A DNA stretch of 64,000 nt from JBFMHP01 sp040752855 (GTDB taxonomy: Bacteria > Pseudomonadota > Gammaproteobacteria > RBG-16-57-12). Both the position numbers and the translations under genes were made by a program. Of this stretch, positions 34,844 through 43,449 are shown in pieces. The stretch's first letter is position 1. Every line of letters starts with the position of its first letter. Location: assembly GCA_040752855.1 (NCBI GenBank), contig JBFMHP010000019.1, positions 1 through 64,000 of the forward strand, read 5' to 3'. The notes beneath the pieces are model-generated. The model did no database searches and was not told the DNA's origin. It worked only from the letters and a program-made list of their open reading frames with translations.

Positions 34844-35533
34844 TCAGTCGTGTATCAGCTCTAGGCGATAACCGTATTGGTACACGGATGACAGTTTCCA
34901 GTGGTTGTCCGGCGTCAGGCCAAGTTTGCGGCGGATGCGGCTGATATGCGCATCGACAGTGCGAGTGTTCAGCTCCGCGCTGTGCCCCCACACGCTCTCC
35001 AGCATGTGGCCGCGCGATAGCACGCGCCCGATATTGTTGAGCAGAAACACGGCCAGTTCGTATTCGCGCTGCGTGAGTTCGATCTCCACGCCATTGACCA
35101 GTATCCGGCGCGCACCGCTATCGAGCGTGACGGTGCCGAGCTGGCTGATCTGCCCGCCCTCCCCCGCCTTGTTGCGCCGGGCCAAGGCATTGATGCGCGC
35201 CAAGGTTTCCTGTTGGCGCGCCGGCTTGACGATGTAGTCATCTGCCCCGGTGGTCAAGGCCGCAACGATGTCCTGCTCCCGATCGCGGCTGGTGTAGAAA
35301 ATGATCGGAAAGTCCCAGCCGAACGCGTCGCGGATTTGTTGCAACAAGGTATGACCATCGATGTCCGGGAGTCCCCAGTCCAGGATCACCAGATCGAAAC
35401 TCTCCTGCTGCAATTTCTTCAAAAAACTTTGTCCGTTGGCGAACTGATGGCAGCGATGTCCGGCCTGGTTGATCCATCCGGCAACGAGTTCAGCTTGCAC
35501 GGGGTCGTCTTCAATCAAGGCGATTCTCAGCAT
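34844..35533 (-). CDS. OmpR-family response regulator
   Basis: 229 residues from the ATG at 35531-35533. A longer open frame upstream is out-of-frame sequence of another gene and is rejected. The receiver domain has acidic pocket EDD (9-10), phospho-acceptor D52 in LVILDWGLPD, T/S81 and K103 in IVKPA. The DNA-binding domain is a winged helix of the Trans_reg_C type (ELTQREYELAVFLL, RTVDAHISRIRRKLG). It lies 91 bases before the LysM-FecR gene and almost certainly receives phosphate from the CHASE2 kinase. Its targets are not visible. Confidence 0.9.
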   Translation of the reverse strand: MLRIALIEDDPVQAELVAGWINQAGHRCHQFANGQSFLKKLQQESFDLVILDWGLPDIDGHTLLQQIRDAFGWDFPIIFYTSRDREQDIVAALTTGADDYIVKPARQQETLARINALARRNKAGEGGQISQLGTVTLDSGARRILVNGVEIELTQREYELAVFLLNNIGRVLSRGHMLESVWGHSAELNTRTVDAHISRIRRKLGLTPDNHWKLSSVYQYGYRLELIHD

Positions 35534-35588
35534 GAAATACCCCTTTTCGATTCCAGGAGGTCGATTGGATTCAAATGGCAAATGCCGT

Positions 35589-36323
35589 TTAGTAACCACA
35601 GCCGAACGCGGCGCTGCAGCCATAGCGAAATGGCAGTGATTTGATGCGCGCCGCGCGCACTTCGGTGAGCAACGCGTGTATTCCCTCGGCGCCGTCGCAC
35701 AGGGCGGGATCGAACATCGGGGTCGCGACATCGTCCTCCAGCTCCGCGGTCTTTTCGATATCCCGCGGATGCAGCCGCAGCAGATCGGCGACCGTGCTGT
35801 TGATGCAGGGATCGCATTCCAGGCTGCGGTGGGGCAACACGGCAAAGCCGGCCCGTTCCACCAGCGCATCACGCTCGACCACGCTGTGTTGGTGCAAGGG
35901 ATGCCAGACCTTCCGGTCGCCGTGATATTCGCAGGCATCCACGAATTGCGCAATGCTGTGCTCGGGATGTTCGCCGTTGCGCTTCGGGAGCAAGACGGTC
36001 GCCTGGCTGTGCGGATCGCGCGCATCGAGCCATTGCAGAAAGGTGATGCCCTTGAGATGCAGGCTGCACCATTGATAGCGCTGGGTGGGAAAGCCTTGCT
36101 TGGTGTTGATCAGGTCGGCAAACGGCATGCGTGCCAGCAAATGCACGGCTTCAAATCCCAGCGCCTTGACGAACGCCTCACAGCGGGCGACGTGGTCCAG
36201 CCAGCCCTGCCCCGCCCAGCCGGTATCGACATAGCAGACTGCGATATCGTCGAGCTTCTGTTCGCGCGCCCACTGGATCAGCGCGATGGAGTTGTTACTG
36301 TAGTTGCTGCGGATAATATTCAT
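35589..36323 (-). CDS. PP-loop (PAPS-reductase-like) protein with degenerate loop
   Basis: 244-residue protein of the adenine-nucleotide alpha-hydrolase fold, close to PAPS reductase-like proteins. The N-terminal loop reads SNYSNNSIALIQW where PAPS reductases have SGGKDS, so the usual Gly, Lys and Asp are absent. VCYVDTGWAG follows, as in the family. Cysteines cluster in YQWCSLHLK, LECDPCINST and the tail YGCSAAFGCGY, which could bind metal or an Fe-S cluster. The ECGIH-type active-site Cys motif of true PAPS reductases is not seen. Its start overlaps the stop of the RND pump gene by four bases, so it is coupled to it. The function is unknown. Confidence 0.75.
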   Translation of the reverse strand: MNIIRSNYSNNSIALIQWAREQKLDDIAVCYVDTGWAGQGWLDHVARCEAFVKALGFEAVHLLARMPFADLINTKQGFPTQRYQWCSLHLKGITFLQWLDARDPHSQATVLLPKRNGEHPEHSIAQFVDACEYHGDRKVWHPLHQHSVVERDALVERAGFAVLPHRSLECDPCINSTVADLLRLHPRDIEKTAELEDDVATPMFDPALCDGAEGIHALLTEVRAARIKSLPFRYGCSAAFGCGY

Positions 36324-39300
36324 GTCAGGTTACTTGGCTGGCGCTGCTCGCCGATGCGCAACAGGCTGGGCAGCAACAGCAGCGTGAACAAGGTGCTGAC
36401 CACCATGCCGCCGACGATGACCGCGCCCAGCCCGCGATACAATTCGGTGCCGGCGCCGGGGCTCAGCACCAAGGGCAACATCCCGAAGATGGTGGTCAGT
36501 GTGGTCATCATGATCGGCCTCAGACGCATGCGCACCGCTTGCGCCACCGCATCGCGGCGCGACACGCCGTCGCGCTCCCCGCTGCGGGTCAGATCCACCA
36601 GCAGGATGGCGTTATTGACCACCAGCCCCATCAATATAATAAAGCCGATCATGGTCAAGATGTCCATGGGCTGGAAGGTCACGAGGTTGAGCAGCTGCAG
36701 CGCAACCACACCGCCGACGGTCCCCAGCGGCAACACCAGCATCACCAGGAGGCTGTCCTTGAACGAGCGGAACAACGCGCTGACCAACAGATAAAGGATG
36801 ACGACGGCGAGCATGAAACTGCCGCCCATGCTGACCAGGGCTTCGTCGAGCTTGTCCGCGGCGCCGGAATAACGAATCGCGCCGTCCTCGGGGAGCATCG
36901 CGGTGATGGCCGGCCCGACCTGCTCTTCCAGGATCTGCATGGCCGCCTCGAGCGACATCGCCTCCGGCGGCGTCACCTGCAAGGTCACCGTGCGCCGGCG
37001 ATCGAGCCGGCGGATCTGATCCGGCCCGGCGGTCCGGTCCAGCGTGACCAGCTCGCCGACCGGCAGCACGCCGGAGTCGGCGGTGGCGAGCGGCATGGAC
37101 AGCAGATCATCGGGCATCGCCCACGGTTGCGCGCGCAGTACCACATCCAGGCGCTGCTCCCCGTCGAAATGCTCGCCGACGACCAATCCGTCGCCCAGCG
37201 CGCGCATGACAGCGGCCATCATGTCGCGGTTCCAGCCCGCCTCGGCCATGCGGCGCTCATCGGGAATCAGCCTCAGTTCGGGCTCGGAGAGCGACAATCC
37301 CGGAAACGGGCGGATCGACGCCCCGGGCATCGCCTTTTGAATCGCGCCGTAAGCGGTCTGCGCCACGTGCAGCAGCGTTTCGATGTCCCGTCCCTGGATA
37401 TTCATATCGATGGTGCGGCCCTCGCCGAATCCACCGAAAATGGAAGCGCGTTTGGCGAACGCGAGCGTGTCGGGAAAGCCTTGAATCGCTTCGTTGGTCA
37501 CCGGCACCAGCGCATCGACCGCGCTTTCATCGGTCGCGCGCACGCCCATGAAGGCCCCGCTGGGAAACGCGACGAAGAAATAATCGCGCACCTGCGGCTG
37601 CTTCTCGCCACTGAGATAGGGCGCCATGCGTTGCGCGATCACCTCGCCGAGATCCTTTTCGATGAAATCGATGTTGGCGCCGGGCGGCGGCATGATGAAG
37701 GCGAAGACCAGATTGCGGTTGCCCTCCGGCAGGTAATCCGCATCGGGCTTGAGCGCGATGGTCAGGCCGAGCGGCACGCAGATCAAGACCGCGATCCACG
37801 CGCTGCGGCGCCGTGCCGTAGCGGTCAGGCGCATGATCGTTTGGGTGATGCGGTCCCACCAGTCGGCGTGGGGATCGCGCATAGTCACATGTTGCAGCCA
37901 GTTCTTGGCGGCGGCGGGAATGACGCCGACGGCAACGATCAACGAGGCGCTCACCGCAACCGCCAAGGTCAGCGCGAGATCGGCGAAGAGCTGTCCGGCC
38001 TCCTCTTGCATGAAGACGATCGGCAGGAAGACCGCCACCGTCGTGGCGGTCGAGGCGAGCAGCGCGCCCCACACCTGCATCGTGCCCTGGTACGCGGCCT
38101 CGGCGGCGGGCACGCCCTGCTCGCGCAGGCGCACGATGTTCTCCAGCACCACGATCGCGGCATCCAGCACCATGCCGACGGCAAACGCCAGCCCCGCCAG
38201 GGAAATCACATTTAAGGTGTGTCCGGTGGCGTGCAGCACCATAAACGCGATCACCAGTGACACGGGGATGGACACCGACACCATCATGGTGGCGCGGAAG
38301 CGGCGCAGGAACCACCACAGTATCCCCACCGCCAGCAAGATCCCGAGGATCAGGTTGCTAGTGATCATCCCGATCGATTGATCGATGTAAATGGTTTCAT
38401 CGTAGACCTGCTCCATGCGCAGCCCCGCCGACGCCAGAGGCGCTTCAAGTTCCGCCGCGGCTTCCTTAAGTCCGTCCATCACTTGCAGCACGTTGACGCC
38501 GGATTGGCGGTGGGCGTTGACCGCGATGGCCGGCTCACCCTTGTTGATGACAAAGCTGTCGCGGTCGACCGGCAGCAGCTCAACATCGGCCACATCGCTC
38601 AGGACGATCGGCTTGCCGTCGCGCCACTCGAGCACGAGGCTCGTCAGCGCCTCGGCGTCCATCGCGCCGGTAAAGCGCAGGGTGTAATGGCGCTTGCCGA
38701 CGTGCAATTTTCCGGCGGTCACATCCTCGTTGCCGCGTATCTTGGCCACAAGCTGCGGCAGTTGCAGCCCGAGGTTCGCCGCGCGATAGGCGTCGAAGGT
38801 AATGCGAATCTCCTCTGCGCGCCCCCCGCGCATTTCGGAGAGCGCGACTCCCGGCACGCGCTCAAAGCGCGTCTGCACCACTTCCTCGACAAAGTTCTGA
38901 TAGCTGGCAATGTGCCGCGTATTGTCCGGCTGCGTCTTGATGATGAACCAGGCGATGGGCCGGCTGCTGCCGCCCACCGAGTTCAGCACCGGCTCGTCGG
39001 CGTCCTCGGGATATTGTGGAACGCGATTGAGCCGATTGAGGATCTCGACCAGGGCGCGCTGCAGATCACTGCCCACCGTAAGCTTGATCGAGATCTCGCC
39101 CCTGCCGCGCTGGGCCTTGGAGAGCATTTCCCGCATCCCGGGCAGGCCGCGCAATACCTTCTCCTGCGGCTCGATGATTTCCGCCTCGATCTCCTCGGGC
39201 GCGGCACCGCGCCAGTTCGTGCTGATGGTAATTTCGGGGCTTTCCACCTCGGGGGTCAACTGAATCGGCAGGCGATCGAGACTGATCAGGCCGAAGATAA

Positions 39301-39364
39301 TCGCCAGCAGCACGGCGACAAAGGTCGCCACGCCGTTGCTCAGGGAAAGGCGCGTCAGATTCAC
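36320..39364 (-). CDS. RND-type efflux transporter, inner-membrane subunit
   Basis: 1014-residue HAE1-like RND pump with the usual two-fold repeat of 12 helices and two large periplasmic loops. The helix-4 proton-relay segment reads GMVLDAAIVVLEN, with one acidic residue where AcrB has two. The helix-10 segment reads GLVVNNAILLVD, with Asn where AcrB has Lys. These changes place it in a non-AcrB branch of HAE1 transporters. It overlaps the adaptor gene by four bases upstream and the PP-loop gene by four bases downstream. No outer-membrane channel is encoded beside it. Substrates may be drugs, lipids or envelope components. Confidence 0.9.
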   Translation of the reverse strand: MNLTRLSLSNGVATFVAVLLAIIFGLISLDRLPIQLTPEVESPEITISTNWRGAAPEEIEAEIIEPQEKVLRGLPGMREMLSKAQRGRGEISIKLTVGSDLQRALVEILNRLNRVPQYPEDADEPVLNSVGGSSRPIAWFIIKTQPDNTRHIASYQNFVEEVVQTRFERVPGVALSEMRGGRAEEIRITFDAYRAANLGLQLPQLVAKIRGNEDVTAGKLHVGKRHYTLRFTGAMDAEALTSLVLEWRDGKPIVLSDVADVELLPVDRDSFVINKGEPAIAVNAHRQSGVNVLQVMDGLKEAAAELEAPLASAGLRMEQVYDETIYIDQSIGMITSNLILGILLAVGILWWFLRRFRATMMVSVSIPVSLVIAFMVLHATGHTLNVISLAGLAFAVGMVLDAAIVVLENIVRLREQGVPAAEAAYQGTMQVWGALLASTATTVAVFLPIVFMQEEAGQLFADLALTLAVAVSASLIVAVGVIPAAAKNWLQHVTMRDPHADWWDRITQTIMRLTATARRRSAWIAVLICVPLGLTIALKPDADYLPEGNRNLVFAFIMPPPGANIDFIEKDLGEVIAQRMAPYLSGEKQPQVRDYFFVAFPSGAFMGVRATDESAVDALVPVTNEAIQGFPDTLAFAKRASIFGGFGEGRTIDMNIQGRDIETLLHVAQTAYGAIQKAMPGASIRPFPGLSLSEPELRLIPDERRMAEAGWNRDMMAAVMRALGDGLVVGEHFDGEQRLDVVLRAQPWAMPDDLLSMPLATADSGVLPVGELVTLDRTAGPDQIRRLDRRRTVTLQVTPPEAMSLEAAMQILEEQVGPAITAMLPEDGAIRYSGAADKLDEALVSMGGSFMLAVVILYLLVSALFRSFKDSLLVMLVLPLGTVGGVVALQLLNLVTFQPMDILTMIGFIILMGLVVNNAILLVDLTRSGERDGVSRRDAVAQAVRMRLRPIMMTTLTTIFGMLPLVLSPGAGTELYRGLGAVIVGGMVVSTLFTLLLLPSLLRIGEQRQPSNLT

Positions 39365-40428
39365 AGCGACAGCTCGGACTTGTTCACCACATTCACGCTC
39401 TGGCCGGGACGCAGACGCTCGCCGCCATTGATCACGACCAAGTCGCCCGGCTGAATCGCGCCCAGGATCTGGATGAACTGCTGGGCTTCGATGCCGGTGG
39501 AGACCGGGACCCGCTCCGCCGTATTATCCGGTTTGACGCGAAACACTGCGTTGCCGTCCCGGCGCAACACCAAGGCATCACTCGGCACGGACAGCACCGG
39601 CTGGGCCTTGGCGGTGGGCACCGCGACACGCACCGCTTGTCCCGCCGTCCAGGGGATGTCTTTAGCGGAAAGACGCAATTCATGCATGCGCGATTGATTG
39701 TCACCGACGCGCACCACGGCGCGGACCTTCGCATCGACTTCACGCTCATCGACTTTTATCCGCAACGCCGCCTCTTCCTCGACATTGGCCAACATCGTCG
39801 AGGTCACCCACGCGCTCACCTCCAGGGAAGCGGTGTCCACCATGCGGACGATCGGCTCGCCGCTGTCGGCCCATTCACCCGCCCGCAACAGGCGTTCGGA
39901 GACGACACCGGCGAACGGCGCGCGGATCGTGGTCCGTTCCAGACGCTCGGTCGCGCGATTGGCCTTGGCCTGGGCGACGGTCAGATCGCCGCGCGCCACC
40001 AGCCGGTCGGCCAGCGTCTTGTCCAACAGGCTCTGCGAAATGCTTTTTTGCGCCACCAGCGTTTGCAGCCGCGCGACCTCCTGATCCAGAAAGTCGACAC
40101 GCGCCTGCTCGCGCGCGATGATCGCGCGGTATTCCGCCAGCTCTTCCTTGATGAGGGTCGCATCGATCCGGGCGATGACGCCGCCCTTGGCGAGACGGGC
40201 GCCGACATCCGCTACCCACTCGAGCCGCCCCTCGATCTCGGCGGCGATGCGCGCATCATTGCGGCTGATCACCTCGCCGGCGACCCAGGTGGTGGGCGCG
40301 AGCACGCGAACTTCCGCCTTGGCCACTTTCACCGGCGAGGCTATCTGAGCCGATGCCGGAGCGGCAGCGGCGATCAGCCACAGCAATACACCAACGCGAA
40401 ACAGATATTTTTTACCAACTCTCATCAT
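39361..40428 (-). CDS. RND efflux periplasmic adaptor (MFP)
   Basis: About 355 residues from the Met pair at 40423-40428, which gives a proper signal peptide ending at AAAPASA. An in-frame ATG at 40500 overlaps the upstream stop by four bases and would put 24 residues in front of the signal, so I think it less likely. The chain shows lipoyl-like and hairpin segments (GEVISRNDARIAAEIEGRL, an alpha-helical coiled coil, then IRAPFAGVVSERLLRAGEW) and a beta-barrel. It has no lipobox, unlike the adaptor at 55935. It links the neighbouring RND pump to an outer-membrane channel. Confidence 0.88.
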   Translation of the reverse strand: MMRVGKKYLFRVGVLLWLIAAAAPASAQIASPVKVAKAEVRVLAPTTWVAGEVISRNDARIAAEIEGRLEWVADVGARLAKGGVIARIDATLIKEELAEYRAIIAREQARVDFLDQEVARLQTLVAQKSISQSLLDKTLADRLVARGDLTVAQAKANRATERLERTTIRAPFAGVVSERLLRAGEWADSGEPIVRMVDTASLEVSAWVTSTMLANVEEEAALRIKVDEREVDAKVRAVVRVGDNQSRMHELRLSAKDIPWTAGQAVRVAVPTAKAQPVLSVPSDALVLRRDGNAVFRVKPDNTAERVPVSTGIEAQQFIQILGAIQPGDLVVINGGERLRPGQSVNVVNKSELSL

Positions 40429-40496
40429 GTCACTCATCGAACGAAACAATCGCGTTTGACGTTCATCACAACCCGCGCCGGCGGAAGATCGTCCGC

Positions 40497-41462
40497 TCAT
40501 GCGCGACCAAAGGTTTGCCGAAGCGCCGCGACAAAATCATCCAGGCGATCTTCCGGCAAATGATTGATGCCGGCCGCGGCCTTGCGCCCACCGCCGGTCG
40601 CAAACTGCAAGCACAGCCGGTCCGCGCCTTGCTTGTCGACTTCGGGCGCGCGCACGCTCACCAAATATCCGCCGCCCGATTTTTCCGTCAGCAAGGCGTG
40701 GGCGCGCCGGGGAAATTGCGCCGCCAGGAGATTGGCAAAAACCCCGCTCACCCGCCTGGCCCAGGGCTGGTCCGGCAACACATAAAGGGCGAGCGCATCT
40801 TCTTGCAGGTGCGGTTGCAAGGTCATCGCCTGATCCAGATCCGATTCATACCCCTGGACCAGCGCGGCGAAGACGCGCGCCTCTTCGCGGATGAACGTCA
40901 GCGGATCGGCATAGGGCCTGATCATCAGGCACAACTCCTGCGGCGGGAAATGCAGATCGGAGAGATCGGCGCCGTAGCCGTTGTAATTGATGCATTCGCC
41001 GAGCTGTTGCAGCTGTGCGATCTCCGCCTTGGAAAGATCAAGCGACTGCGCGAGTTGCTCCGCGCGCCGCGGCAGGCTGTCGCCAAACGCCCCGACCACG
41101 GCCCAACGGCTGAAGCGTCCGTTGAGATACTGATTCACCAGCAGGCTGGAGCAGACCTCGGCCGAGGTATCAATGATGGAGGTGAAGTTTTCATGCTGGG
41201 GAATCTCGCCGGGGTAGTGATGATCGAAATAGATCACGCGCGCCCCTGCTTCGAGAAGCTGCATAACCGCACTGCGATTTTTTTCCAAGGCGATGTCGAA
41301 GATGGCGACCTCGTCACCGGCCTTGGCCGTCACCCGCTGCACCAGCTCGATGTCGCGCTTGACGCCGGTGATCAGCACGCTTTCCGCGGGATGGGCCAGG
41401 CGCCACTGTTGCAACGCGCAAATACCATCGGCGTCGCCATTGAATACATCGTATAAAGGCAT
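40497..41462 (-). CDS. DHH-family phosphoesterase
   Basis: 321-residue protein with the DHH-family motifs DVFNGDADGIC (residues 5-15), IFDIAL, YFDHHYPG (about 98-105) and a C-terminal DHHA1-like GGGRKAAAG motif near residue 298. Family members are manganese enzymes that cut short oligonucleotides, pAp or cyclic dinucleotides. Its stop overlaps a possible ATG of the RND adaptor gene (ATGA). It begins 15 bases after the DUF1178 gene. A role linked to the PP-loop protein of the same operon (pAp is the by-product of PAPS use) is speculative. Confidence 0.85.
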   Translation of the reverse strand: MPLYDVFNGDADGICALQQWRLAHPAESVLITGVKRDIELVQRVTAKAGDEVAIFDIALEKNRSAVMQLLEAGARVIYFDHHYPGEIPQHENFTSIIDTSAEVCSSLLVNQYLNGRFSRWAVVGAFGDSLPRRAEQLAQSLDLSKAEIAQLQQLGECINYNGYGADLSDLHFPPQELCLMIRPYADPLTFIREEARVFAALVQGYESDLDQAMTLQPHLQEDALALYVLPDQPWARRVSGVFANLLAAQFPRRAHALLTEKSGGGYLVSVRAPEVDKQGADRLCLQFATGGGRKAAAGINHLPEDRLDDFVAALRQTFGRA

Positions 41463-41477
41463 CGAGTATAGGGCTCT

Positions 41478-41900
41478 TCAATTGAGGTTTGATTTATTGA
41501 TGGCTGTGGACGGCAGTGCGATGATTTCGATGCCCTCCTCCACCAATTCCCGCGCCTGTTTGGGCGTGGCGACACCGCGAATTCCGCGCCACTCTTCCTC
41601 GCCATAGTGGATGCGGCGCGCCTTCTCGGCGAACTGGGTCCCTACGTCTTCACAGTGCCGCTCCAGATAGCGCTGTAATTTCGCCAGAACTTCAGCTGAA
41701 GACTGCGATCGCTCATCCGCGGCGTCTCGCGCCGCCCGGGTTTGCACATGACTGGCCGACGGCACCTTTTCCACGGCGCACGTATCACAGACTGGACAGG
41801 CCAGCAGCCCACTGGCTTTTTGGTGCTGGTAATCTTCGCTGTTTTTGAACCACCCTTCAAAGCGATGGTGATTCTGACAAAGAAGATCATAGATGATCAT
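41478..41900 (-). CDS. DUF1178 family protein
   Basis: 140-residue small protein. MIIYDLLCQNHHRFEGWF and LACPVCDT give the Cys/His pattern (C8, C36, C39) of DUF1178 proteins and suggest a zinc ribbon. The C-terminal half is alpha-helical with HYGEEEWRGIRGVAT, the second conserved block. The function of the family is unknown. It opens the minus-strand operon that runs into the DHH and RND genes, and an 8-base inverted repeat lies just upstream of its start. Confidence 0.85.
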   Translation of the reverse strand: MIIYDLLCQNHHRFEGWFKNSEDYQHQKASGLLACPVCDTCAVEKVPSASHVQTRAARDAADERSQSSAEVLAKLQRYLERHCEDVGTQFAEKARRIHYGEEEWRGIRGVATPKQARELVEEGIEIIALPSTAINKSNLN

Positions 41901-41909
41901 AGCGATGAA

Positions 41910-41934
41910 ACCACATATCGTTTACCTATGTGGT
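41910..41934. promoter_or_regulatory. Inverted repeat upstream of the DUF1178 gene
   Basis: ACCACATA and TATGTGGT (41910-41917 and 41927-41934) form a perfect 8-base inverted repeat around a nine-base spacer, ten bases before the DUF1178 start on the minus strand. It may be an operator or a leader hairpin. Confidence 0.4.
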
Positions 41935-41972
41935 CAGATTTTATGGGTTAAGACTGCAAGAAACAATGATTT

Positions 41973-42000
41973 CGCTTGGCCGGCAGGCTCCGGCCAAGCG
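41973..42000 (-). terminator. Strong hairpin terminator after the lipoprotein gene
   Basis: An 11-base perfect stem (CGCTTGGCCGG with its complement) around a six-base loop begins 14 bases after the lipoprotein stop on the minus strand and is followed there by a moderately T-rich stretch (AAATCATTGTTTC). It fits an intrinsic terminator separating the lipoprotein gene from the DUF1178-RND operon. Confidence 0.7.
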
Positions 42001-42014
42001 ATGAGCGGAGTGGC

Positions 42015-43115
42015 TTATTGGTTGATGCCCATCAGGCGCAAGGCCTTGCGGACCTCTTCGGTGGCGTCCTGGATCATGGCGATCGCCTTGGGATACGATT
42101 TGGCGTTGGCCTCCTTGATCGCGGCCTGCGCCATCTGCTTGGCCTTGTCCATGCTGCGATTGACCAGCAACATCACGCCTTCGTTGGGCTTCTTCTCCTC
42201 GATCGCCACCGGGATCAGTTCTTCATAGCCCAGGTAACGATCGTATTCATATTTCCACTCGCCTTCCGGGGTGTCGATATTAAGCTCATAGGTGATGGTC
42301 ATGCTGTCCATCATCTTGCTGGTCGCCGCATTGATCATGCCCTGCGCCTTGGTGAGTCCGTCGACAGCATCTCTGTAGTTGCCGGCGCCCGCCTGAGATT
42401 TGGCCTGGCTGATCAGCCCATCGACCGCCGCGACATCATACGCCACAACGGCGGCGGCCCCTTTTTGCTTGGCCACCTTCTGGGAATTCTGCTGGTAGAT
42501 CTGCTTGTCGTGGTCTATTTCCTTCAACAACGACTCATAGCGGGCCTTTTGTTCGGCCACCAGGCTTTCACTGGGTACCAGCAACGATGCCTTGTTGAAC
42601 ATCTGCATCGCCTCGTCGATCAGCTTCCCCGCCTTCTCGCCATCCCCGGCCTCCAGCGCGGCCTTGGCCTCGCCCATCATCTGCTTCGAATCGGAGAGCA
42701 ATCGCTTGGCCTCCTGATTGTCGCTGGCGGCAATGCGCGTGGCGGATTTGGACATATACAGCATGTTGCCGTACGCAAGCTTCTGCTTCAGATCAGAATC
42801 GCTGATCTGCATTTTGGGCGGTATGAAGGCGGGCGTCTGGACCGGAGGCGGGGTGGACTCAACCGCTGCCGGGGGCAGAGCGGCCTCCGGCGCGGTCGGT
42901 TCCGGCTCGGCCGGGGGCAGAATCTCTTCCTTGGCAACCGAGGTCACCTCTGCGGTTGCAAAGGGCTGGGCGCGGCTTGCCGCGACGGGCTTGGGTGGGG
43001 CCGCGACAACCGGTTGGGCGGCGGGCGCCGCAGCCTCTTTTGGTGGATTGGAGCCGCAACCGGCCAAGCCGGTCAACGCCAGCACTACAGCGGAAAAACA
43101 AACGGATTTTTTCAT
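42015..43115 (-). CDS. Lipoprotein with helical repeats, function unknown
   Basis: 366 residues from the ATG at 43113-43115; the longer frame upstream would place 18 residues before the signal. The lipobox LAGC gives lipid attachment near residue 20. A Pro/Ala-rich spacer (about 25-100) precedes a largely alpha-helical region with heptad-like Ala, Lys and Glu patterns (KQMMGEAKAALEAGDGEKA, SQAKSQAGAGNYRDAVDGL). Short TPR- or DUF4398-like helical units are likely. A conserved-looking patch WKYEYDRYLGYEELIPVA lies near residue 290. I do not recognise the family. The spacer could cross the periplasm or peptidoglycan layer. Confidence 0.75.
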   Translation of the reverse strand: MKKSVCFSAVVLALTGLAGCGSNPPKEAAAPAAQPVVAAPPKPVAASRAQPFATAEVTSVAKEEILPPAEPEPTAPEAALPPAAVESTPPPVQTPAFIPPKMQISDSDLKQKLAYGNMLYMSKSATRIAASDNQEAKRLLSDSKQMMGEAKAALEAGDGEKAGKLIDEAMQMFNKASLLVPSESLVAEQKARYESLLKEIDHDKQIYQQNSQKVAKQKGAAAVVAYDVAAVDGLISQAKSQAGAGNYRDAVDGLTKAQGMINAATSKMMDSMTITYELNIDTPEGEWKYEYDRYLGYEELIPVAIEEKKPNEGVMLLVNRSMDKAKQMAQAAIKEANAKSYPKAIAMIQDATEEVRKALRLMGINQ

Positions 43116-43449
43116 GTCAGACGCCTCTACACATCCCGGATTCAGTTTGAAGGGTTCAGGGAATCGCAACCTGCTATTTCATCAAGGCGGCCTGCGGCTT
43201 TTAAGGTCTTGTCCGAGGCTGGTGCGCTTGATGATCTAGGGGCTAAGGATTCATTACTTATGATCGTGCCAGTGAATTTGTATCGTTTTCGGCAAAAACT
43301 TACAACCCTGAAGGCTAAAGAAGACCGCCGCAGACGGGATATGTGAAAAAACTTGATTCGATGATTCAGTATTGATCGTCAACGCGCTGAAGCGTATATG
43401 TTTTGCCGAGGGCAGACCCGCGAAGGCGGGTCTGAACTGCGGGAGCCGC
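43116..43449. other. Intergenic region with hairpin
   Basis: No gene seen in 334 bases. A 9-base stem hairpin (CAGACCCGC, loop GAAG, GCGGGTCTG) lies at 43413-43434, right behind the TPR gene on the minus strand. It is the likely terminator of that gene although the following tail is not T-rich. The rest should hold the lipoprotein promoter, which I cannot place. Confidence 0.5.
43413..43434 (-). terminator. Candidate terminator after the TPR gene
   Basis: Nine-base perfect stem with a GAAG/CTTC tetraloop, 16 bases beyond the TPR stop codon. The stem is G/C-rich but the downstream sequence on the minus strand (CCCTCGGCAAAACA) has no T-run. Confidence 0.5.

Noticed and set aside
36539..38215. 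558-codon plus-strand open frame opposite the RND pump gene
   Set aside because: It mirrors a G/C-rich real gene and its product is His/Gln/Arg-rich without any motif. The minus-strand product is a clear RND transporter.
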